NCBI GenBank assembly: GCA_013396915.1
Contig: VWZL01000806.1
Span: 496,001 to 560,000, forward strand
From: Stercorarius parasiticus
Taxonomy: Eukaryota > Chordata > Aves > Charadriiformes > Stercorariidae
Length of the DNA: 64,000 bases
Direction of reading: 5' to 3'
Positions 52,164 to 62,656 of this stretch are shown in pieces. Below the pieces are notes generated by a model. It saw only the letters and a program-made list of their open reading frames with translations. It did no database searches and was not told the DNA's origin. Position numbers and translations under genes: made by a program. Numbering within the stretch: the first letter of the stretch is position 1; the number at the start of each line of letters is the position of its first letter.

Positions 52164-54924
52164 CCCGATGGCCTGTGACTATACACGCACCATCCCAAAA
52201 TTGTGTACAACTGTGAGCCAATTGCTTAAATACTCCAGGAAAGGTACTGGCAAAAGCGCGGTGTCTCCTCAGCCATTGAAGAGCGCCATCAGAACACTAA
52301 ATGTTTCATAGGGCAATTTAACAACGTTGCAATGTGTGTTACATTCTTCAAGACATTTTGAAAATAAGGAATGTAATTTTAACACATTACTTACGCCATG
52401 TTTTTAGGTCCGGTTTGCATCTTTGTTTTTTTGTTGTTCTTTTTTCATGACTTGAATCCGTATTTTTCTTTTGCTATTTCAGTTTTTTGGGTTATTTTAC
52501 GTACATCCTTAGAGTAGCATGTGATCACGCCCTTGCTTTTGATCCTTTTCTTTAACAAATTCCTAGAGAATAATGCAAGCTGTGCTTTATATATCTATTT
52601 TTTTTTTTTTCTGAAAAAAATATGCCCACCATACCTCTCTCAACACAGGAACTTGTATTTGAAAACCACAGGCTTGTTTTGCTGCGGGACTCAGCTAGAC
52701 CTGCATTTTACCACCATCTTTTCAAATGCAGAGCCTTGTATTTATTACTGAACTGATGCTGGCTAGTAAATGACCTACCTCATTACTATGTATCTTTTAT
52801 GCATATCAGGAACTGTTAGGCAATTACATTTTTGAGGGTTCAGGCCTTTATTAAATAAGACTTCTCTGATTATTTTTTTTTCCATATTGTGTGAGAGAGA
52901 CTAGAGGTTACGTGTATTTCTCAAAACTAAGGCTTTTGTGCAATAGAAAAAAAAAAGCAACATACGGGTGACAGTTTTTGGCTCTTGACAAGGCACAGCA
53001 AAACCTTACACAATCTGTTGTCCTTGTCGTCTTTAGCAAGGAGACAGATGTAACTCTTAAACGTGGTAGGATAGGGGAATAAGTGGGGAAGCAACATTTT
53101 TCACAACCTAATCTTTTCCTAAAAGTCCAGCTTCGTTTAAGTACGGCTCATCTGTGGGAAATAACAGCTTGTATTGTCCCTTAGGATATGACAAATAAGT
53201 CCTATGAAAATGATTAATTAATTTCTCGGGTCTTGTGTCAAAAACCACGGAAACTTTGAAAAGTATAATAAATAGCTCAGATTAGGATTCCAAAATAATC
53301 AACTGCTTTTGGCTGCTGATGTGAAATGCTAAATAAGGAGGCTCATATTACACTGCAGTGCAGCTTGCCAGTGTATATTAATAATGATTGACATTATGAT
53401 TATATTTGTAACTTATATTACTTCATTTATTTTCTTCACAAAATTTATAATTAATGACTGCTGAGTGTTTTAAGATAAATTTAAAGAAAAGTGTGTTAAG
53501 TTTATAGATTTTTAACATTAATTTTTATTGGAAAACGGTATTATTGTAACCTACGTTTTGGCTACAGATACTCATTGCTGACTACAATGTCTGGTTCGTC
53601 GCCTCCAAATCTCCATCCCATTACTGCTGCCTCCCTCCCTCTGTTCAGCTGCAGCCTTCTGCTAAATTTCAGCCACTGAAACCTAAAACCGGCAGGTCCA
53701 GGAAGAACGCAACTTTTTGTCACTGGTTTTTGCTATAATTTTCTATCTGTGAAGGTAATAAACACAGCAATCAAATGGCTTTTCAATTGTCTCTTTTCAC
53801 CGGCTAACCAGATTATATGATGTCCTCCACGGTAAGGCTTTTCATCTATTTCTCAACTTACTTCTGAGGCTTGTCTCTGAATTTTTGATGTCTTGTTTGA
53901 GCTGTAGACATCAGAAGTGCGTGTCCGGATCATTCTCTCTAATACCGCCTTAGTGGGTACAATCACATCCTTCCTCTTAACCATTGTCCTTAGGTCTAAA
54001 CATTCAAAGATAACGTCAGCTGTTCTGCAGCATTGCACTGGAAAATATAGTCGAGTTACCCATCTGTTGTGACCTCTCAATGCTTCTAGCAATACTGCCT
54101 GCTGGACTGTGATGAGTGTGTTTTATATTTCTTGCTCTTAAATGTAATTTACAATTTTCTGCACTGAAATATTTAAATGTGCTTGACTTACCAAGTAATC
54201 TAAATTGCATTCCAGAGCTGCTGTATCCTTATTATTCACCATTCTTTGTCATCCGTATTTTTTAATCAGGTTTGATTCACATTTATGTAATCACTGAATA
54301 AATTACCCCCCAGATTTGAAATGCCTGTCCCTGTGGAAGACCAGAAGAATGCTCCTGTTGGATGATGACTCACCATTTCTGAAGAGCCCTGTCAGCCCGT
54401 TTTGCGGAATCTCAAGATGATCCTGCATGGTCGTTTCCTCTGTATGAGAGTGTTCGGCGGTATAGCCATGATACCGCTCAGAAACAGCGTTGCAGTTCTC
54501 TGTCTGGGACCTAATGTCACCCTGGGAGCAGTGATTACTCCTGTGGTCTGAAACAAGCAGCAGAAATAAGCCGCTGCCATTTGTGTAGGTACACAGTGCC
54601 TAAGTCAGGTGCATTTTGTATGAAATTTAAGCTGCAGTTTGTAAAGAGACTCTACATATATTTAGAAAGTTCACCACCCCACCACAACAAGACCACGCTC
54701 AGCTCTTAAATGCTTGATAGGGCTGAGTTTCAGTAACTGAGTGAGTCATCTACCAGGTGGAAACAATAAAAGATTCAGTCTTGCACTACAGAACTAGAAG
54801 GTGTTTTTATTTCCTTTCCCTCTCTGTAAGGTCCTGTGTAACTGCCTTGTCTGTTTTTGGATTTTTAAAAATTCAGTCTTTATTTATTAATTTATCTTTC
54901 CTTTGACCTGCCTTTTCTTACAGA

Positions 54925-55320
54925 GTCACAGAATGGTAGGGTTGGAAGGGACCTCTGGAGATCATCTAGTCCAACCCCCCTGCCAGAGCAGGGTCACCTT
55001 AGAGCAGGCTGCACAGGAACGCATCCAGGCGGGTTTTGAATGTCTCCAAGAGACGGAGACTCCACCACCTCTCTGGGCAGCCTGTTCCAGTGCTCTGCCA
55101 CCCTCAAAGGAAAGAAGTTCCTCCTCGTGTTTAGGTGGAACTTCCTATGCTCAAGTTTGTGCCCATTACCTCTTGTCCTGTCGCTGGGCACCACTGAAAA
55201 GAGCCTGGCCCCATCCTCCTGACACCCACCCTTTAAGTATTTATAAATGTTGATAAGGTTCCCCTCTCAGTCATCTTTTTTCCAGACTAAAAAGACCCAA
55301 ATCCCTCAGACTTTCTTCAC
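54925..55320 (-). mobile_element. CR1 LINE fragment, reverse orientation
   Basis: Begins with cacagaat (the complement of the terminal ATTCTGTG), then ggttggaagggacctctggag and atcatctagtccaacc. The minus-strand frame 54994-55194 reads [14 protein letters not shown], the conserved CR1 ORF2 end. The far limit is approximate. Confidence 0.93.
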
Positions 55321-56249
55321 GTGTTCTCTTTCTTTTTCACGTGTTTTCTTTCTTATACTTGTTCTCAAGGTACTGGAAGAGCCGCAACTTTCCACATTTC
55401 AACCCTGTTTTGCAGGCATCCAAGAAATAGAGCCACCAAGTTGTTCAAGACATTTTGGAGGTTGGTAGCAGAAGCTTCTGTCTTGAAGACAAATCTTCAA
55501 GTGACCAGAACTGCTGGGCATAATACATGTATATAACCAGCACTCAGATAAGTTTTGTAAAAGGTTCTTACATCTCACAAGTTATTTCTATTTGCTTGCC
55601 TGGTTATGTGTTAACACTGAGATCAACGGTTCTCTTTATAACAATTGATTGGAGCTATTCTATTCCTATCATTAATTTCTTGATTGAAACCCTTACCAGC
55701 TTTTACCTGGTCTTTTAGGACGAACATGGTCTATAGCTGTTTTTTCTGAATAGTTGTGCTGTAAGCAGTCTTTCAGAATTTTTCCAAGGCTTGAAAATGT
55801 GATATAACTGAATATTAGTAGGCCAAAGATGCCCCACCCTCCTCAGAGCAGGGCTTAAAGACCAATTAGTGATTTAGTCTTGATGATCTTCTCCCTTATG
55901 CGTTATGTTCAGTATCCTACTTGGTTATTTGTCTGTTAGAAAGCACTGTCTTCCCCGTGCAGTATAGCGTAACCTCTCACTTCTTTCCCAATATAAACCA
56001 GAGAAGTTTACTGAGAATTTCCATGGCGTCATTCTTAACTGTACTTTGTTATTAATAATGTAAATATCATAGAATGTTTTTAGGATTTCTGTTTTTCCTA
56101 ATGTACTTTTATTGTTCCTAGTGGACGTAGGTTTAGGGTTCTCATTTTGGGTTGTAAAAGAAAATAGCTGCCTCAGCCTGCTTGTCTTGCCACACAAATT
56201 AAAAAAGTGCAGTTACTCAAGTCTTGTAAGCAGAACTCTGTGAGTGTGA

Positions 56250-56309
56250 GGGTTTTTTGGTTTGGGGTTTTTTTTGGGTTTCTTTTTTTTTTGGTTTCTT
56301 TTTTTTTTA
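56250..56309 (+). repeat. T/G-rich low-complexity stretch
   Basis: Runs of T interrupted by GG/GGG (intergenic, between MSMO1 and CPE). Confidence 0.8.
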
Positions 56310-58671
56310 GATTTAATTACATACTTGCTGGTGAATCATGATTTGCTGAAAAAGACAGATTCAGGCAAGTCGAAAGTATTTGAAAATTTGAATAATGTTC
56401 AGCAAATTGTTTTGGCCAAAAGAATGAAGTGATATGCAAATACATATGAATATTATATATAAGTTGTGTATATGTATATATATTTCTATAAATAAGCATT
56501 TTTGTAAATGTCAATGAAGTTTTCTTCACCATTACCCAATTATTTAGGCTGTCTCTGTTAGTGAGATATAATCTACTATTCTGTGTCATATACAGACATA
56601 AGGGAGAGGTAAGAACAGATTTGAAATCTGCTGATCACAACATTTTCTGGACAGGGAGCACTTGAGGTCTGCTCCCTGCTTTAATGAGTATTATTAGCTT
56701 ACGAGGCCATACCCAGGAGCCTGGTTATGCACATAGCCTGGGAATGCCCTTGGTGTTAGAGTATTCCCCTGAGACTAAGGCAAGTGAAAAACATTTTTCC
56801 ATATTACAAGGAAATTTGGCCTTTGCCTGTGATGATAGTCATCATCTCTGAACTATGGAAAATAGGAGGAGGGGTTGGATAGAACGGAAGTCATCGATTT
56901 ATTCCTCCTGCTCAGTTCTGTGAATGCTTCTAAGCTGTCTGAGAAACTAATCATTGCTTCTTAATCCCTTATTAAAAAGAAATTAGTACATGTGAACTCA
57001 AAATGAAAAAACTGATAGTATATAAAACGCCTTGTTTTACACAAGATGTGTACGTGCATGTGTTTTTATACGTACTCATTCTCTTATTTTTTTTCTAGGG
57101 GTAGGGGGTTAATAAGTATGGAAATTAATGTAAATCCATTCAGATCTAGTTGAGAGACTAATTTTGTGTAGTGGAATAATAATCCACTGCTTGAAGAGAT
57201 GAAAAGAAATAGATGATATTTGAGCCTACTTGTATCTTTTAGTGACATTGTATTTTGCTAAAATAAATTTGAAGGGAAGCCAACGAGAGTTGCTACAATG
57301 CACAAAGGTTTTTTTGACAGCTCAGAAAGTTCTCCCAGAAAATGATACTGTAAGTCTAAAATCGGAGCATCAGCAGATTTATTTACTTTGTGTATAAGGT
57401 GCAAGGGAAAGTGATGAAGAAAACGAGGAATGTTTAGCCTGTGATGAATGTAGCCAACAAACTGATACAGAATGTGAATCTTTTGAATGCTAGGTCAGCT
57501 ACCTTTATTTGTGGTTCATTTTTGAGAGCATTGCACAGATAGCACATTTCTAAAGTAGTGTGAAGTCATAAACAAATTCATAATACAGTTCCTGCTGTTA
57601 GGGAGGAGAGAAGTCAGAGGGATCAGTTACTTCTGTAACCCAAAACCTGAACGGTGATCTTCGTAAGAGAAAACAACATTATCAGGGAGCCTCTGTGCAT
57701 CTCAGTCTTGCAAAACGCTTAAAGTAAGTTTGCATTTGCATTGTCACAACTCCAGAACTAATGTGACATCATATGATAGGCATCTCCAAAGTTTTCTAGC
57801 AGTAAAAATGGAGAGTTCCAGGCTCTAAGAAGTGCTCTGAAGGTGCCTTTGCTCATGGTTGTGTTCTTGTAAAACTGGAATTAAACTGGGCGGAGAAGCT
57901 TCTGAACCCAGTTGGCTTTGAAAGATGGGAAGGACTGGGTGTGCTGACCTTTGGTTCTTTCTATGAAGAAACACGTCAAATAATCCAGGACTGACAGTCA
58001 GGACACTGAAAGATAAAAAGTATAGATGAATACAGATAAATAGATATATAAGTATTTATATATAGCAGCATTTTCAGGTCTGAGTCTCAGATGCTGGATG
58101 AGTTTCTGAGCTGGTGTATCACCAAGTTGCAATGAAGATGTTCTCCTAAAAGACATTATTTCCATTATCTTCTTGGTTGGAACTAGATGACCCATAATTT
58201 GGGAAAATATCCATAGGATCACAAAGCATTATTAACAAATCTTCCTGTAAATTGACTCAGTATAAGTTGGTGATGGAAGGGGACATTACACAGGCTCACC
58301 CTTTTAGATTAGACAATCAGCGCAAAACATGTATTACATTACTGGGGACAAAATTCTATTTGTAGGGGGAAGAACTGGATGTGTGGTTTACAAACTTCTC
58401 AAAATTTTCCAGTGAGGCCTTGTGTCCTTTAATAATAATTAAAAAAACCCTGATATGGAAGTTGCTCTTTAGCATTTAGCCCTTTGCTTTTATCAGTTGT
58501 CCTTTCCAGACTGTTTTGACGTAGTCTGAACACCTATGCCTATAAAACCGGCTTGAAAAAACAGATGCTTCAGAAGTGCTGTAGTATCTGCAGTCTAGAA
58601 GAGACTGTGATTTATTGATATATTGTGAATTGTTCCTCAGAAGAATGTTGAAAATTATGGGATGTGCTCTC

Positions 58672-59427
58672 TAAATCACAACAACCCCGAGCAACACTAC
58701 AGGCTTGGGGAAGAGTGGCTAGAAAGCTGCCCGGCAGAAAAGGACCTGGGGGTGCTGGTGGACGGCCAGCTTAACATGAGCCAGCAGTGTGCCCAGGTGG
58801 CCAAGAAGGCCAACAGCATTCTGGCTTGTATCAGGAATAGCGTGGCCAGCAGGAGTAGGGAGGTGATCGTGCCTCTGTACTCGGCACTGGTGAGGCCTCA
58901 CCTCCAGCACTGTGTTCAGTTCTGGGCCCCTCTGTACAAGAGGGACATTGAAGTGCTGGAGTGCATCCAGAGGAGAACTACCAAGCTGGTGAGGGGTCTG
59001 GAGACCAAGCCATATGAGGAGAGGCTGAGGGAACTGGGCATGTCTAGTTTGGAGAAGAGGAGGCTGAGGGGAGACCTCATTGCCCTCTACAACTGCCTGA
59101 AAGGAGGTTGCAGAGAGGTGGGTGTTGGCCTCTTCTCCCAGGTGAATAACGACAGGACCAGAGGAAATGGTCTGAAGTTGTGTCAGGGGAGGTTTAGATT
59201 AGATATTAGGAAGAATGACTTTACTGAAAGAGTGGTCAGGCACTGGAACAGCCTGCCCAGGGAGGTGGTTGAGTCACCATCCCTAGAAGTATTTAAGAAA
59301 CGTGTAGATTTGGCACTTCAGGGCATGCTCTAGTGACAGAGATTGTAGGGGTTTTTTTTGTGTGTGTATGGTTGGACTCGATGATCTCAAAGGTCCTTTC
59401 CAACCATGAAGATTCTATGATTCTATT
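58672..59427 (+). mobile_element. CR1 LINE fragment with a 223-codon open frame
   Basis: The frame 58662-59333 runs through the ORF2 C-terminal region without a stop until its natural end ([14 protein letters not shown]). It is followed by the 3' untranslated tail and ATTCTATG at 59412-59419. 5' truncated before the polymerase motif. It ends about 530 bases before the visible CPE exon 1 and is the least damaged copy in the window. Confidence 0.94.
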
Positions 59428-59891
59428 CTTGGTATCAGAAAGGAAGTCTTGCTTTTTATCCTTTGCTTGCTCTGATGCAGCAAAGCTACCTTATAGATGA
59501 TGAGCAAGGGTACCTTATAGATGATTGTTCATAGTTTTCCCCGTGAGGCCAATCAAATACGTTTGTATTATTCTGCAGTAGTACTGTTTGAATCTTTCAT
59601 GGAGCAGCTATCATCTGTTTGTTTAGGTTTTTGACAGTGGATTAGCTCGGTGGGACTGCACAAACGCGGTGCAGGACAAAAGTATTTCACCAAACAAATG
59701 TCAAAAAGCGATGCAGAAATCGTGCCCCGGGATTCTTCCAACGCTTTTCTCCCTCTGGACATGGGGACCGGCTGATGACAGCAGCTTTAGCGCCTTCCGC
59801 GGGGCCGCGCACCCACCGCCGCCCTCCGCGGGGAGCTCTGGCTCCTCCCGCCGCCCTCCGCGGAGACGGGCGGAGCGGCCAGTCCCTCCCC
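59428..59891 (+). promoter_or_regulatory. CPE: CPE upstream region and GC-rich promoter/5' UTR
   Basis: Base composition changes from AT-rich to strongly GC- and CpG-rich at about 59725, reaching the gap that precedes CPE exon 1. No TATA box is evident. The transcription start is inferred to lie here, but cannot be placed. Confidence 0.65.
59487..59525 (+). repeat. Tandem duplication, 24-base unit (second copy partial)
   Basis: TACCTTATAGATGAT recurs exactly at a 24-base offset, between the CR1 element and the CPE promoter. Confidence 0.85.
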
Positions 59892-59960
59892 NNNNNNNNN
59901 NNNNNNNNNNNNNNNNNNNNNNNNNNNNNNNNNNNNNNNNNNNNNNNNNNNNNNNNNNNN
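59892..59960. other. Assembly gap (69 N) over the CPE start codon
   Basis: Unresolved bases directly before the visible CPE frame. If the size is true, 23 codons are missing, about enough for a start Met and signal peptide. Confidence 0.99.
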
Positions 59961-60173
59961 CGGAGGCGGGGGCGGCCAGCCGGCGGCGGCGGCCGAGCGC
60001 TGAGGAGGGCATCTCCTTCGAGTACCACCGCTACGCCGAGCTGCGGGAGGCGCTGGTGGCCGTCTGGCTGCAGTGCCCCGCCATCAGCAGGATCTACACG
60101 GTGGGGCGCAGCGCCGAGGGCCGGGAGCTCCTGGTCATCGAGATCTCCGACAGCCCCGGCGAGCATGAGCCCG
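59961..60173 (+). CDS. CPE: CPE exon 1, partial (carboxypeptidase E)
   Basis: In-frame codons start at 59963: E-A-G-A-A-S, then [18 protein letters not shown], and end E-H-E-P plus one base of Gly before donor gtaagg. About 70 residues are visible. The polybasic R4 site marks the end of the propeptide (furin-type cleavage), and the remainder is the start of the M14 metallocarboxypeptidase domain, with E-G-R-E-L-L-V-I-E. Zinc ligands and catalytic residues are in later exons outside the window. CPE trims C-terminal Lys/Arg from prohormone intermediates in secretory granules. The start codon and signal peptide are hidden by the gap, so the N-terminus cannot be annotated. Confidence 0.95.
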
Positions 60174-60219
60174 GTAAGGGGGGCGGCGGCCGTGCCCGCA
60201 CCTGGCGGCAGGTAGCGGC

Positions 60220-60243
60220 GGGGCGGGGCGGGGCGGAGCGGGG
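60220..60243 (+). promoter_or_regulatory. CPE: GGGGC repeat: Sp1-type GC boxes and G-quadruplex motif
   Basis: Four G4 runs at 60220, 60225, 60230 and 60240 with loops of 1, 1 and 6 bases, which also form overlapping GGGGCGGGGC boxes. It lies 47 bases downstream of the CPE exon 1 donor, inside the CpG-rich region. Confidence 0.7.
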
Positions 60244-62392
60244 CTGCTGCCCGGGGTCCGGCGGCAGCGGGCGGATGCTGTCCCCAAAATATTCGCTGTA
60301 GTCGCTGTCAGCGAGTCGCTGCACTGGCGCAGAGCGTCTTTATGTCGCCACCGTTGGATGTAGCGCCCTGTTAGATACAGAAACGCGCTAAAATTGCTAT
60401 GAAATGACAGAAGATGTAGCGGCAATGGGGAATGAACGGGCGCCCCTCGGCTCTGCGGGGAAGCACCTGGCGCAGATGTGCGGAAAGGGAAGGCGTTGGC
60501 CTCCCCGTTCCCTGGCGCGAATCAAACGGTCGGGGAAAAAGCGTTGGGTATGAATGTGCCCGTGTGAGCTGTGCAACATGGCCAGGCTGCCTGCAGAAAC
60601 CCTGTCACCGTGTCACGCTGCGGGTGTTCGCACAGATGTCTGAGGATATGCAGTTATGTGTAACTGAGGTTTGAGACTTTTTTTATAGAAGGTGATGTGA
60701 TTGACATTGTGCATTTGTTTTACGCCTACGAGTGTGCATTTTTCATCATTTCCAGTTGCAGAATTGATAGTATCTCTTAGGTCTAGATGTGAAAAGGCTT
60801 AATCTTGAAAGCTGCTCAGTACCTGAGGCCCAACCATAAGCCACCTGCAGTCGTGTCTTCACATTTCCCTTGGTAGGTTACAGAACAGGTCTGGAAGTCC
60901 GTGATTTTTAGGTGGAGATGTGGCTTCTGTGGGTCTCTTGGTATTTGTTCTGTACAATTAGTGCTTAATGTTCTGTTTTATGACCTGAATATAACCTTGC
61001 TTTGCATCCTCGAGGGACTTACATTTTTAGCGACTGTGCTAGGGCTACTGATAAAAACTTAGAGGTCCTAGGATATTGGACGTAAGGAAGACGGAAGAGG
61101 AAGGCAAGGTAGCAAAGCGTTGTCTTGAAATGAAAAATGTGGGAATTGCAGTGAAATTTGAAAAATTTCTTTGTAATAGGTTGTCATCTTGATATGAGGG
61201 GTGATCCTGAAGCTCAGAATTAATCTATTGCCACTATGTAATTTGCATGCTAGAATGATATGCAATTATTATTATGACTTTGCTTTACTGTCAGGGGACA
61301 GTCGCTACAGTTCATTTATTTGGCACTTCTGCCAAGCCAGCTGAAACAGGGAGAAAAAGAGCACTTTGTGCTGTCCAAGATGGGGCCGTGGCTCTTCCTA
61401 GAGACACGCTGCTTCTCCTGTTGGTGTCAGTGACGTGAGAAAGGGTTTGTCATTGAGCCCAAGCAAAAGAGAATCCAACTGTGTATCAGTGAGCGGTAGT
61501 AAACTGCAGGAAAGAAAATCTCCTATGGATTCTGTCCACATATAAGCCACAGTGAACACCAAGCATTTCCTAGAATGTGCTCGGTCCCTCACAAAGGCAG
61601 CCCTATAGACAAAAATGCCACATGTTCTAATGTCCGAATCACATGTCAGGGAATGTGATGAGTCCTGGTAATCTTCAGCGGTGGATGCTGAAAATGCTGT
61701 TTTTTTGCAGAGGATTAACCAGGGTTTGAACCAGAACAAATTCATTGTTTGTTTTCCTTTTAAATCCTCGGTTTCATTCTGTGAGGTACTGAGCGTTTCT
61801 CAAAAAGCAGAGAGCTGCTGCAGCTTTCGCTATCTGCAGTGGGACATGAGAGAAACTCAGGATCTTTTCAGGAAGGGCAACGAGCCAGACCCCATGGCTG
61901 CTTATGGCTGTGCTCCTTGAAATAATTGCAAAGGCACTGATAACATCCCTGCTTCTTTGTTACGGAGCCTAAGCACCTACGGTTGTATTATTTGAGGTGT
62001 TTTCTACTTAGTAACATGCCCTTTCTTCTACTGGGTAGTAAAAGGTAGCGCTGTTTAACTTTCTGTGTGAGCTTTTATAAGCTGTGCAGTAAAAGAAGTG
62101 GAGCCTTGTACTGGCCTTGGCAGGAAATACAAGGCTGATTCTGCACCTCTTACCTGAGGGGGGACCCTCACTCACTCTGAGCATCCACGCTTGATTCCCA
62201 GGAGAACAACAGGAATAAGGATATTTTGTGCAGGATCAGAACCTGATTTATCATCATCTATTGTTAAACTGATAGATTCACAGCCACGCACTTAGTTATT
62301 TTTTCTTTTTTCATGACAGGTTAAGAAGTTGTTACTCCTGAACATAAACTGTTTCTACAAGATATCCTGAGTGTCACAGGGTTTATTTTAAA

Positions 62393-62421
62393 CATATATA
62401 TATATGCGTGTATATGTATAA
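62393..62421 (+). repeat. (TA)n / (TG) short simple repeat
   Basis: ACATATATATATATGCGTG followed by TATATGTATA in CPE intron 1. Confidence 0.8.
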
Positions 62422-62620
62422 ATGAAATACACACTGTGACTCATAGGTTTATGGTCTATAGAGAGCTCATGCTTCTAGAAGCCTGGTGAGTATGCAGGGA
62501 TGGTACCTGAATTATCTAGTGAGCCGCTGTGAAAACAAAAAAAAATGTTTGTATTCACTTCGTGAGCAAGTTGATGACAAAATAAATCAGGAAACTGTCA
62601 GCAGACCATCAATAAAGACT

Positions 62621-62656
62621 CTTTGTACTGAGTAAAGAGGCTTTGTACTGAGTAAA
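62621..62656 (+). repeat. Tandem duplication, 20-base unit
   Basis: CTTTGTACTGAGTAAA is repeated exactly at a 20-base offset in CPE intron 1. Confidence 0.9.

Larger units (their letters stand above)
51041..58671. other. MSMO1-CPE intergenic region
   Basis: AT-rich DNA with a 23-bp tandem duplication (52118-52163), one reverse CR1 fragment (54925-55320), and T/G-rich low complexity near 56250. Open frames are short and unlike known proteins. No gene is supported. Confidence 0.8.

Noticed and set aside
53853..54580. Series of 62-79-codon minus-strand frames in the MSMO1-CPE intergenic region
   Set aside because: Short, unlike known proteins and not joined by a convincing set of splice sites; kept only as a possible noncoding transcript.
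59669..60301. 210-codon + frame spanning the CPE gap from an ATG at 59669
   Set aside because: Only the part 59963-60173 is CPE. The upstream part is promoter/5' UTR read through N, and the part after 60173 is intron.
61398..61745. 115-codon minus-strand frame in CPE intron 1
   Set aside because: No family resemblance and no promoter or splice support.
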